DNA of 62,259 nucleotides from an uncultured Collinsella sp. (GTDB lineage: Bacteria; Actinomycetota; Coriobacteriia; Coriobacteriales; Coriobacteriaceae), in NCBI GenBank assembly GCA_900758375.1, contig CAAERJ010000022.1, positions 1 to 62,259 on the forward strand, read 5' to 3'. Every line of letters starts with the position of its first letter. The stretch's first letter is position 1. Below the pieces are notes generated by a model, which did no database searches, was not told the origin of the DNA, and worked only from the letters and a program-made list of their open reading frames with translations. Positions 1 through 7,764 of the stretch are shown here, piece by piece. The translations under genes were made by a program, and so were the position numbers.

Positions 1-48
1 CGCGGGCGCCCCCGGTTTCCCAACCTCTTCGATAGGAGCTTTTCCCAC

Positions 49-1503
49 ATGGCAGACATCGCATTCGAGAAGGACCTCTCCGTCGCCGAGACCGGCATAG
101 AGGGCCTGAAGGTCGTCGACCTGGCCGTCCACGGCGACTCGCGCGGCTGGTTCAAGGAGAACTGGCAGCGCGCCAAGATGACCGCCCTCGGCATCCCCGA
201 CCTCAGGGTCGTCCAGAACAACGTCTCCTACAACGAGAAAAGGGGCGTCACCCGCGGCATCCACGCCGAGCCCTGGGACAAGTTCATCTCCGTGGCGCGC
301 GGCTCGGTCTTCGGCGCCTGGGTGGACCTGCGCGAGGGCAGCGAGACCTTCGGCAAGGTCTACACCTGCACCCTGGACCCCTCAAAGGCCATCTACGTCC
401 CGCGCGGCGTGGGCAACTCCTTCCAGGCGCTCGAGGACGGCACCGCCTACACCTACCTGGTGGACGCCCACTGGTCCCTTGAATTGAAGAAGACCTACAC
501 CTTCGTGAACCTCGCCGACCCCGAGCTCGCCATCGAGTGGCCGATCCCGCTGGAGGAGGCCACCGTCTCCGAGGCCGACCTCAACCACCCGTACCTCAGG
601 GACGTCGTCCCGATGGCTCCGAAGCGTATCCTCGTCACCGGCTGCAACGGCCAGCTGGGCCATGCGGTGCGCAGGCTGGCGGAGGAGCGCGGCGTGGCGA
701 AGGACTTCGACTTCTGCGACATCGACACCTTCGACATGTCCGACCCGGAGGCCTATTCCGAATACGACTGGTCGCTCTACGGCACCGTGATCAACTGCGG
801 CGCCTACACGGCCGTGGACAGGGCCGAGACCCCCGAGGGCCGCGCCATCGCCTGGAAGGCCAATGCGACCGGGCCGGCGCTGCTCGCCCGCACCTGCGCC
901 GCGCACGGGATCACCCTGGTCCACGTGTCCTCCGACTACGTCTTCGACGGCACCGCCGAGGTCCACACCGAGGACGAGCCCCTCAGCCCGCTTTCCGTCT
1001 ACGGCCAGACCAAGGCCGCCGGCGACATCGCCGTGGCGGGCTGCCCGCGCCACTACATCATGCGCAGCTCCTGGGTCATCGGCGAGGGCCACAACTTCGT
1101 CAAGACCATGAAGGGGCTGTCCGACCGCGTCGCCGACCCCGAGGACGGGCTCGCGCAGGTCGCCGTCGTGGATGACCAGCTGGGCCGCCTGACCTTCACG
1201 CGCGACATGGCCGAGGCCATCTTCCACGTGCTGGGGACGCGCGCCCCCTACGGCACCTATAACTGCACCGGCTCCGGCGCGGTGAAGTCCTGGGCCGACA
1301 TCGCCCGCACCGTCTTCGAGGCCGCCAACGGCAACGGGGACAAGGTGGTCCCCGTCGGCACCGCCGACTACTACGCCGGCGCCGAGGGGCCCGTCGCCCC
1401 GCGCCCGGTCCACTCCGCGCTCGACCTGTCCAGGCTCGAGTCGGTCGGCTTCCGCATGCCCGACTGGGAGGAAGAGCTCAAGGTGTACATGTCCATGCTT
1501 TAA
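49..1503 (+). CDS. Fused dTDP-4-dehydrorhamnose 3,5-epimerase / dTDP-4-dehydrorhamnose reductase
   Basis: This 484-residue protein joins two consecutive steps of dTDP-L-rhamnose synthesis. Residues 1 to about 185 resemble RfbC: the RGIHAEP stretch at 69-75 carries the catalytic-type His72, with Tyr136 in AYTYLVD. Residues about 190-484 resemble RfbD, an extended SDR reductase, with the NAD(P)-binding GCNGQLG at 198-204, SDYVFDG near 295-301 and the catalytic YxxxK pair Tyr318/Lys322. The two enzymes are usually separate genes of about 180 and 290 residues, so the length fits a full fusion. The ATG follows GATAGGAGC at a normal distance. It feeds rhamnose into cell-surface polysaccharide, and its GC-rich codon use contrasts with the AT-richer genes that follow. 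Function is well supported by both motif sets. Confidence 0.9.
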   Translation: MADIAFEKDLSVAETGIEGLKVVDLAVHGDSRGWFKENWQRAKMTALGIPDLRVVQNNVSYNEKRGVTRGIHAEPWDKFISVARGSVFGAWVDLREGSETFGKVYTCTLDPSKAIYVPRGVGNSFQALEDGTAYTYLVDAHWSLELKKTYTFVNLADPELAIEWPIPLEEATVSEADLNHPYLRDVVPMAPKRILVTGCNGQLGHAVRRLAEERGVAKDFDFCDIDTFDMSDPEAYSEYDWSLYGTVINCGAYTAVDRAETPEGRAIAWKANATGPALLARTCAAHGITLVHVSSDYVFDGTAEVHTEDEPLSPLSVYGQTKAAGDIAVAGCPRHYIMRSSWVIGEGHNFVKTMKGLSDRVADPEDGLAQVAVVDDQLGRLTFTRDMAEAIFHVLGTRAPYGTYNCTGSGAVKSWADIARTVFEAANGNGDKVVPVGTADYYAGAEGPVAPRPVHSALDLSRLESVGFRMPDWEEELKVYMSML

Positions 1504-1536
1504 CATCCAGTTATACTATCAGAATGAACCGATGGT

Positions 1537-1572
1537 GCATGAAGGGCTCGCTGATGGCAGAGCCCTTCATGC
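1537..1572 (+). terminator. Hairpin terminator after the rhamnose gene
   Basis: GCATGAAGGGCTC (1537-1549) pairs perfectly with GAGCCCTTCATGC (1560-1572) around a 10-base loop. The following T content is weak, so termination is inferred from the stem and its place just after the stop codon. Confidence 0.6.
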
Positions 1573-1635
1573 GTTATATTGCATGGTTTACTGCGCAGTA
1601 AAACAAATCTCTGTTATTAAATTGGACGGTATTGA

Positions 1636-2679
1636 ATGCTAAATCTTCTTTGGATCATTGGGAATGGATTTGATCGGAACCTTGGTCTCGCAACTGATTA
1701 CCGTTCTTTTTTGAAGAATCGCTATTTTAAAGATGGCGTTCAGAACAAATACAGGGATGAGCTTGTAAAAAGAGTTGAGGGATTCAGTCCAGAACGGGCG
1801 TCTGAACTTTGGTGTGATTTGGAAAATCTTTTAGGTAGAGCATCAGCGTTTTATGAAGACGACGAAGAATTATTTCATCAGACATTTGAGAATATTCAAG
1901 ATGAGTTTTTAGATTACGTATTTAGAGAGTCCAGCCGTATACCTGTCGAGCTTCCTCAGGAGGCAGTTCAGGAATTTCGAGCATCAATTAGCAGCTTCTA
2001 TACGAGACTCACTGCTGTTGACGTATTAAAAGGGCTCCCCGCTTTGATGTCGACTTCTGAAGACGTGACTGTGCACGTTCTGGTTTTAAACTATACGAAT
2101 ACCGTCAATCGTTTTTGGGATGAGATTGGGAAAGACCAGCCCTTTAGTAAGTTGATTGTCGGTGCTTCGCCTAAGTTCTTTTATCAAGGCACTCTTCTTC
2201 ATCTTCATGGAGAAATCAATGATGGGGGCACTGCTACCAATATTATATTTGGCGTTTCAGATTCTGATCAGATTACATCTCCCGTTTATTCCTCTAAGGT
2301 GGATTTTCAAGAGCTTTGGGTTAAAGAAAAAAAGAACTACGGAATTTATGGCAATACGAAAACCGCTGAGATGAGTGAACTGATAGCTAAAGCCGATAGC
2401 ATTTGTATATATGGCTGCAGCTTGGGAGAAGGTGATGGTTACATTTGGCGACAAGTGGCTGACAGGTTGTCAGATTCGACATGCAGGCTTTATATTTTCG
2501 AATATGGTTTACCCGATCGTTCTACGGTGGCTGCCAGGGCTTATCAGAAGCGACGTCGTGATTTGGTCCGACGTTTCTATGAGGTTGCAAATGTGGCTGC
2601 AGAAGATGAGAAATCGATATCAGATCGTTTTTTCCCGGTTGAGTCAACTAAGGTCTTTAATTTCAATCAACTTGTTTAA
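1636..2679 (+). CDS. AbiH-family abortive infection protein (copy 1)
   Basis: This 347-residue protein belongs to the AbiH family, named for a lactococcal phage abortive-infection protein. The N-terminus has the family signature GNGFD at 9-13. NYTNT follows at 152-156 and HLHGE at 189-193, and a glycine-rich segment (IYGCSLGEGDGYIW) lies near residue 255. These spaced motifs parallel the GAGxS, NxD, HG and GxSxxD elements of SIR2-type nucleotide-binding proteins, so an NAD-related activity is my inference and is not established. The gene is AT-rich compared with the flanking chromosome, consistent with transfer. A second AbiH gene lies 176 bp downstream on the same strand. No membrane segment or signal peptide is seen. 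Family assignment is firm; biochemical role is open. Confidence 0.85.
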   Translation: MLNLLWIIGNGFDRNLGLATDYRSFLKNRYFKDGVQNKYRDELVKRVEGFSPERASELWCDLENLLGRASAFYEDDEELFHQTFENIQDEFLDYVFRESSRIPVELPQEAVQEFRASISSFYTRLTAVDVLKGLPALMSTSEDVTVHVLVLNYTNTVNRFWDEIGKDQPFSKLIVGASPKFFYQGTLLHLHGEINDGGTATNIIFGVSDSDQITSPVYSSKVDFQELWVKEKKNYGIYGNTKTAEMSELIAKADSICIYGCSLGEGDGYIWRQVADRLSDSTCRLYIFEYGLPDRSTVAARAYQKRRRDLVRRFYEVANVAAEDEKSISDRFFPVESTKVFNFNQLV

Positions 2680-2855
2680 TTGATGGGACCGCCCGTGTCT
2701 CGTATCGACGATTTCGGGTGGATGTTAGTTAAAGCCCTAGTGTTCGCACTTTGGTGATTCTAAGTATAGGACTGTTCGGGAGTTCGTTATACCTCGTGAT
2801 GGAGTATTTGCTGGCGTATTCAAATAACTATCTGCTTTGAAAGGCTGTCTATCCA

Positions 2856-4229
2856 ATGAACTCGCGCATCTCTCATCAGCTTCTTGTTCTCGGTAACGGT
2901 TTTGATATCACATGCGGTTTAAATTCTCGGTTTGTTCAGTTCTTTAGACCGAGGATGGTTGATATCGACAAAAACAAAAATAATCGTAAAAAGGGTTGGA
3001 TACAAGCTCTCTCTGCCTCGGGCATTACCGCCTGGGACTTAATTCTCTATTACCGTAAAGAACTGGCTGATAAAGGCTATGACGTTAATTGGAGTGACAT
3101 CGAGTTGGTTGTCTCCGATGCTATCGAAATGGAGCGCAACGCTAGTACACTTCCGTCCTCCCCATTTATGGACAAACAACATTTTGTCACTATTCGAACT
3201 CTCCTCGAGTATTTTGAGTTTCTGCAGTCTCATCCTTGGATTAAATGGCCAAATCACTATTTAGCGCAATTGAATGAGAAGATCGAAAAATCGACTGGGC
3301 ACGATTGGGCCAAGCTGGAAGAGGATGTTTCTCAAGAAATGCGTAAAGCGGGAAGTTTAGAAGATGACGAAGATTCTGAGTATCCCTTCACCCTCTCCGA
3401 TATCTTTCCCTTTACGTATACGGATATTGAAGACTACCGAGATGCGTTGAAAGAGCAAACACCAGGCCTTGCTACCGAAGTTGTCGCTAGCTTTCTCTGC
3501 GGCTTAAATACGGACGTTGAAAAATGGACGCAAAACTCTCTGCGTTCGGCACTCGAACAAGAGCTGCATAAGCTGGAAGCTGAGTTCAGTCGATATCTTG
3601 GTCACGAAGTGGAACTCAACAACGATTATGGCCAGGCTTCGGAACAGCTAATGGAACAGTTGTTGTTAGGCAAAGTGAGTTGGCATGGCGGCTACGTTAC
3701 AGCGGCAACCGTGCTCAGTTTTAACTATACGAGCCCTTCGATTCCATCCATTTGGCGGAGCGAGTCAACGTTTAAATTCATTAATATCCATGGCAAACTT
3801 AACGGAGATATTATCTTTGGCGCCGATGGCACAAACTGTATGGATGATCCTGGGGCGGCAAGATTTTCTAAGACATTTAGAATTATTCGTTCTGGGCGGC
3901 CCGGCGGGGGAGAGCCAATTGCATTTGGCGCGCCATCAAAAGAAGAACCTCGAGAAACAGTTGTTATCAAAGTATTCGGGCATTCTCTTGCGAAGGCTGA
4001 TTACGCTTATTTTCAAGCAATATTTGACATTGTTGATATATATACAGGTCCGGTTGAACTGGTGTTTTTCTACAAATCCTATTGCGAAACTGCTCGTGAG
4101 GAGCTGCTCCTTAATATATCAAGGTTGCTCGACTCGTACGGCGCATCAATGGACAACCGGGATCATGGGAAGAATTTGATGCATCGGTTGATTTTGGAGG
4201 GGCGGCTGTCTGTCGTTGAACTTCCATGA
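2856..4229 (+). CDS. AbiH-family abortive infection protein (copy 2)
   Basis: This is a 457-residue AbiH-family protein, longer than copy 1. GNGFD occurs at 13-17. A charged, mostly helical middle (roughly residues 100-280) precedes SFNYTSPS, then INIHGKLNGDIIFG, and the C-terminal VFGHSLAKADYAYF that corresponds to the GxSxxD element. All four family motifs are present, so the protein looks intact. It shares little beyond the motifs with copy 1, so the two are divergent family members, not a recent tandem duplication. The 176-bp gap before it has no obvious strong terminator. Low GC and position inside the accessory island suggest it was acquired. A role in phage defence is known for the family only, not for this protein. 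Confidence 0.85.
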   Translation: MNSRISHQLLVLGNGFDITCGLNSRFVQFFRPRMVDIDKNKNNRKKGWIQALSASGITAWDLILYYRKELADKGYDVNWSDIELVVSDAIEMERNASTLPSSPFMDKQHFVTIRTLLEYFEFLQSHPWIKWPNHYLAQLNEKIEKSTGHDWAKLEEDVSQEMRKAGSLEDDEDSEYPFTLSDIFPFTYTDIEDYRDALKEQTPGLATEVVASFLCGLNTDVEKWTQNSLRSALEQELHKLEAEFSRYLGHEVELNNDYGQASEQLMEQLLLGKVSWHGGYVTAATVLSFNYTSPSIPSIWRSESTFKFINIHGKLNGDIIFGADGTNCMDDPGAARFSKTFRIIRSGRPGGGEPIAFGAPSKEEPRETVVIKVFGHSLAKADYAYFQAIFDIVDIYTGPVELVFFYKSYCETAREELLLNISRLLDSYGASMDNRDHGKNLMHRLILEGRLSVVELP

Positions 4230-4509
4230 CGTTCGGACGCTTGTGACTGTCTTCAGCTAGGGCATAGCCATTTGTTTGTGCTGATCGTCAGTACTCCTGC
4301 ATTATTATTTCGACGCGATTATTCACTGACCCCGTCTCGAGTAATTTTGTCAGCGCGATAGATTAATCTTTTAATCGGTTTGCCACATTTAAACTGGGCG
4401 TGAGTATGTATCTTCTTGTGTCTTCGACGTTCGCCTTATTTTAGCGGGGAGCGATTTGGCATTTGAAGATATGTATGGTTGGCTACCTTGACGAGGAAGA
4501 TGGTGGGCA

Positions 4510-4968
4510 TTGGAAAACAACGACCAACGCTACAAGGTTATCGATCACGGTGGCCTGATGGAGTTTCTTCGAGAGGATATGATTGATTAGCTTCGAGGGG
4601 AGGAGATGACTCTTAGCACCCTTTCGGGTGAGAATTTTTATACTCCTCGCAATAGCCTTCTAGAAGTCTGCCGAGAATATATTGAGCGGGATCCCCAAAC
4701 TGATGCATTTTTGATCCAGTATCCCCATGGGATCGTTCTTGAACAATCTAAGAGGAGATTATTCTATCGAGGCGAAAAGCAGATTTGTCCACGGTCTGAA
4801 TCATCGCTCAAGAGAAAACTTCGACAGTTTAACAATATTAAAGACCAAGAGCTGTATCGTCTCGTGGCAGATATGCGGCTATTTGAGTTCAGCCGCTTTA
4901 TTGATCAGTTTCAGTCCGTGCGGGAATGGAACCGGGTACCGTCAAGATTCTTTCGCAAATTGATTTAG
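4510..4968 (+). pseudogene. Unknown small protein gene interrupted by an in-frame TAG
   Basis: I do not recognise the family. The open frame from ATG 4606 encodes 120 residues, basic and probably helical in its second half. The same frame continues upstream through a TAG at 4588-4590 to a plausible TTG start at 4510, which has AGGAAG about ten bases before it. The upstream part reads ENNDQRYKVIDHGGLMEFL, protein-like and in register, and the stop falls where CAG (Gln) would fit (DMID*LRGEE). The ATG at 4606 has its own purine-rich ribosome site (GGGGAGGAG), so the short product may still be made. It sits between AbiH copy 2 and the transposase remnant. Confidence 0.5.
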
Positions 4969-4990
4969 CCGTCCTCGGCCCCTTCCTCTT

Positions 4991-5518
4991 CTAGCCCTCC
5001 GCCTTTTCCTTCAGCTCGTCCATCTCCTCCAGTTTGGACATGTCCAGGTACCTCCTCCTGCCCCACTCGTGCTCCACTATGTACTTCAGCCTCGCCGTCA
5101 CCAGCATGAGGGCCGAGTTGCCGTCCGGGAAGGTCCCGACGACCCTCGTCCTCCTCCTGTTCTCGCGGTCGATGCGTTCGATCCCGTTGTTCGTCCTGAT
5201 CCGGCGCCAGTGCTCGCGCAGGAATTCTGTGCAGGCCAGCGTTTCGGCGAACCCGTCGCGCACCTTCCTCGCGGCTGCCCCGCGGAGCTTCGGCACGCTG
5301 AGATCAACTTCCCCGGCGCCTGTGACGAGCCATCTCGCGTAGTGGTCGCTGTGGTAGGCATCCTGGCCCGCTGTCCTCTCGTAGCGCTCGGCCCCGACGA
5401 GCTCGGACGCCTCCTCGTCGAGCAGCGCGTTGAGTGTCTCCTCGACGGTCTTCCTCACCAGGTTCTATATGTTATTGTGCAGCGACTCCTCGTCGACTGA
5501 TACTATGTTCGCAGACAC
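4991..5518 (-). pseudogene. IS256-family (mutator) transposase, internally deleted and interrupted
   Basis: The N-terminal part (VRKTVEETLNALLDEEA onward to VDLSVPKLRG) matches the start of IS256/mutator transposases. It then jumps to the family C-terminus: EHWRRIRTNN, RRRTRVVGTFPDGNSALML and the GRRRYLDM tail. Roughly 240 central residues, which hold the DDE catalytic acids, are missing, so no active transposase can be made. In the same frame upstream, a TAG at 5465-5467 separates the main ORF from a further 17 residues (ANIVSVDEESLHNNI) that would begin at GTG 5518. The C-terminus is intact and very GC-rich, unlike its AT-rich neighbours. This is a relic that marks past IS activity in the island. 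Confidence 0.8.
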
Positions 5519-5589
5519 GGCCCGTGCCCCCTTCGTCGGTGATTTGTTGTTTACCCGCTGGAAATCATATGACGGGGCGCGGGCCGTGT
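5515..5589. repeat. GC-rich inverted repeat at the transposase 5' end
   Basis: ACACGGCCCGTGCCCC (5515-5530) and GGGGCGCGGGCCGTGT (5574-5589) are inverted copies matching at 15 of 16 positions around a 43-base AT-richer loop. The left arm overlaps the probable start of the IS256 transposase, so one arm may be the terminal inverted repeat and the other a second end. No matching end is seen beyond 4991. It could also act as a bidirectional hairpin between the converging and diverging genes here. Confidence 0.5.
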
Positions 5590-5682
5590 TTCTTCATGCG
5601 GCTGTCAATTAACGAAAGAAATAATGCGTCACCTTGTCGATATGAGTTTCTTTGGGTGCTGTTGCAATGTTGTTGTCCGTGG

Positions 5683-7299
5683 CTATTTCATCAGGTCGTC
5701 GTATATGTCGGTTCCCGGGAAGAAACGATCTTTTGCTCCTTGCATCGGCTTTGTCCAACTGACAACGCCCGTACGCAAATCGAAGGCGCGGACTCTGTTG
5801 TTATATACAAAGGTAATTTCCTCATTTGTCATGTAGATATGTTGTAACCTCCGGTTGATGAGGTCTTGATTCTGTGTCGGTTTCAGTCGAGCTATAAAAT
5901 TCCAGCCCTCTCCGTTCTGGGAGAACAGCAGAATGTTCTTGTCGATGTCGTTTAGCTTGATTATTAAGTGTGGTCCAAAAAAGACCGCACGGTGGACTTC
6001 GGCAGGCAAAATGATCTCAAAGATAGTGTGGCCTCCTTGTTCAATGACCAGGTCTTTGCCACTCGCAATGGCCTTAACGCCCTTTCCTATATAGGCCACT
6101 GCCTTTTTCGGTGCGATGGCTATTTGACCTTCAGACTCTGGCAATTTGGTTGTATGGATGACATCCGTGCGGAATACGCGGTAGCTATCAAGTTTGAGTT
6201 CCTTCGCCAAATTTTGAACGTTATTCAAATCTCTGAGACCATGAAGCCCAAAGAACCAACTGGCTTTTGGTGCTGCGTTGCGCACTGCTTTGAAATAGTC
6301 CCAATCGACGGGGGACAGTGAATGCCCAATCGCAACAACCCGTGCGGTCCCGGTGAGGCTGTTGAAAAACTTACGATGGTTTTCGATTATGTCCTTGCTG
6401 CTTTTTGTTAGGTCGCTATTGCATTCGCCTATCACGCGAAGCACGTTTTCTTGTGCGATGTCAATTATGGCTTGCCTACAGGTGTGCGGTTCTCGGTGCT
6501 TCTCGGAAAGTGGCCGTACCTCAGCGTCTGGTCGATGTCCAAGTATCAGCTTGTCGTGTTTGTTGGTCCTGCAGCCGTGGATATAGCAGACATCGTCCAC
6601 ATGGTAGAGCGATTGAATGAACTCGGTGTAGTTAAAGTTCAACGCTTTTCCGCGTGGATTAATGAGCGCCTCAAGAGGTCGATCGTTGGTGCCTAATTTT
6701 AGTCTGTTCACCCATCTGCGGAAGGCCGGCGGCAGATCGGTTACTATCGCTTCGATTGGGGTGGCTGCTGCGTCCACTGCCGCGTAGAAGTTCGCTGCGC
6801 TGTCTTCGCCATCGTAGAAGTCCATGCTTTCTAGCCACATGTCTACTAAATAACGACTTGCCATCGGGTCCAAGTTGATTTTGCCAAGTGATTCTTCGAA
6901 ATCCGCCCAAATATCGTCGGGCGTCAGAGCGATTTCTAGCGCGTCGCGAAGGTAGTCGTTTCGTTTGAGGCTTTTGCCAAAATCGTAATAACTGGACTTT
7001 ACTCCATGCATAAGGTCAAAGCCGTTGCCTATTACATAGAGGGTGCTGGAGCTGGAAGGGATTTCGGATAGCTCGATTAGGGCGAACTTTCTTAGTTCCT
7101 GCTCGAAAGCCTCCGTTTCTTCCTTGTGTTTTTCCTGCCACTTTGCATTTGCTTCGCGCTCGCGCTTCTCCGCCTGCTCTTTACACCACGCCTTATGACA
7201 GACGGGACAGAAGGTGTATTTCCTGGGATTTTGCCAAGGCATGAGAATGAAGGGTCTGGAGCAGTCCTTGCATATTTTCACGGTAGCATTTTTCGTCAT
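5683..7299 (-). CDS. AbiH-family protein with N-terminal zinc ribbon and extra C-terminal domain (copy 3)
   Basis: This 538-residue protein has three parts. Residues 1-40 form a probable zinc ribbon with CKDC at 10-13 and CPVC at 31-34. A charged helical linker leads to the AbiH domain: GNGFD at 91-95, then LNFNYTEF, YIHGCR and the late VAIGHSLSPVDWDYF. After about residue 400 a beta-rich extension follows whose end (VYNNRVRAFDLRTGVVSW) looks like a propeller-type repeat blade; that is a weak resemblance. The ATG at 7299 has GAAAGGAACG before it. It lies last in a minus-strand series after a PIN gene and a 107-residue gene, so co-expression is likely. The extra domains may sense a ligand or invader, which is inference. 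Confidence 0.82.
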   Translation of the reverse strand: MTKNATVKICKDCSRPFILMPWQNPRKYTFCPVCHKAWCKEQAEKREREANAKWQEKHKEETEAFEQELRKFALIELSEIPSSSSTLYVIGNGFDLMHGVKSSYYDFGKSLKRNDYLRDALEIALTPDDIWADFEESLGKINLDPMASRYLVDMWLESMDFYDGEDSAANFYAAVDAAATPIEAIVTDLPPAFRRWVNRLKLGTNDRPLEALINPRGKALNFNYTEFIQSLYHVDDVCYIHGCRTNKHDKLILGHRPDAEVRPLSEKHREPHTCRQAIIDIAQENVLRVIGECNSDLTKSSKDIIENHRKFFNSLTGTARVVAIGHSLSPVDWDYFKAVRNAAPKASWFFGLHGLRDLNNVQNLAKELKLDSYRVFRTDVIHTTKLPESEGQIAIAPKKAVAYIGKGVKAIASGKDLVIEQGGHTIFEIILPAEVHRAVFFGPHLIIKLNDIDKNILLFSQNGEGWNFIARLKPTQNQDLINRRLQHIYMTNEEITFVYNNRVRAFDLRTGVVSWTKPMQGAKDRFFPGTDIYDDLMK

Positions 7300-7343
7300 A
7301 CGTTCCTTTCGGCTCGTGGGTTCCTAATAGTGTGGATAGCTTG

Positions 7344-7382
7344 TAAGAGGGTACCGGTGCGATAACTCCCGATGCCCTCTTA
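7344..7382 (-). terminator. Hairpin between the 107-residue gene and AbiH copy 3
   Basis: TAAGAGGG (7344-7351) pairs with CCCTCTTA (7375-7382). With no long T-run it may be a partial terminator or an mRNA-stability element inside the presumed minus-strand operon. Confidence 0.35.
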
Positions 7383-7408
7383 ATGCCTAATGTTGCTGCA
7401 ACCAGTGG

Positions 7409-7732
7409 TTACTCAAACTCCACCTCAACTTGACTGTGTTCGTAAATCTTGAGTTCGTTATCAATTTCGACCCGTTCTACCATCCAGCCAATGGCGGAGC
7501 ACTGTTGCATGAATGTATCAATCCGGTTCTCACCTTTTAGATTGTGGATGGTGACCACTACGCCAAAACGCTGCGGATCATGGGAACCTTTCTGATATCT
7601 CGAAGACTTGCGAATCATCATGCCCCACATTGGGTTGGCATACACTTTTTTGGGCTTGCTGCCGCTGGCTAGCGGTTCGGATATGTGCTTGACATGCCTG
7701 TTTAAAGTGCGCATATCAAAAAATTGCGCCAT
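7409..7732 (-). CDS. Hypothetical protein, 107 residues, between PIN and AbiH genes
   Basis: I do not recognise this family. The protein is soluble and mixed alpha/beta with no transmembrane segment. It has a basic N-terminal half (HVKHI, SGSKPKKVY, MIRKSSRYQKG) and an acidic C-terminus (YEHSQVEVEFE). It starts 32 bp after the PIN gene stop and ends 109 bp before the AbiH gene, all on the minus strand, so it is a plausible third member of one operon. Its size and place would suit a partner or inhibitor protein, but nothing in the sequence proves that. The reading frame is intact with normal codon use for this AT-rich section. Confidence 0.6.
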   Translation of the reverse strand: MAQFFDMRTLNRHVKHISEPLASGSKPKKVYANPMWGMMIRKSSRYQKGSHDPQRFGVVVTIHNLKGENRIDTFMQQCSAIGWMVERVEIDNELKIYEHSQVEVEFE

Positions 7733-7764
7733 GTCGCCCGCTGCGCTTTGCTCTCATATAGGAT

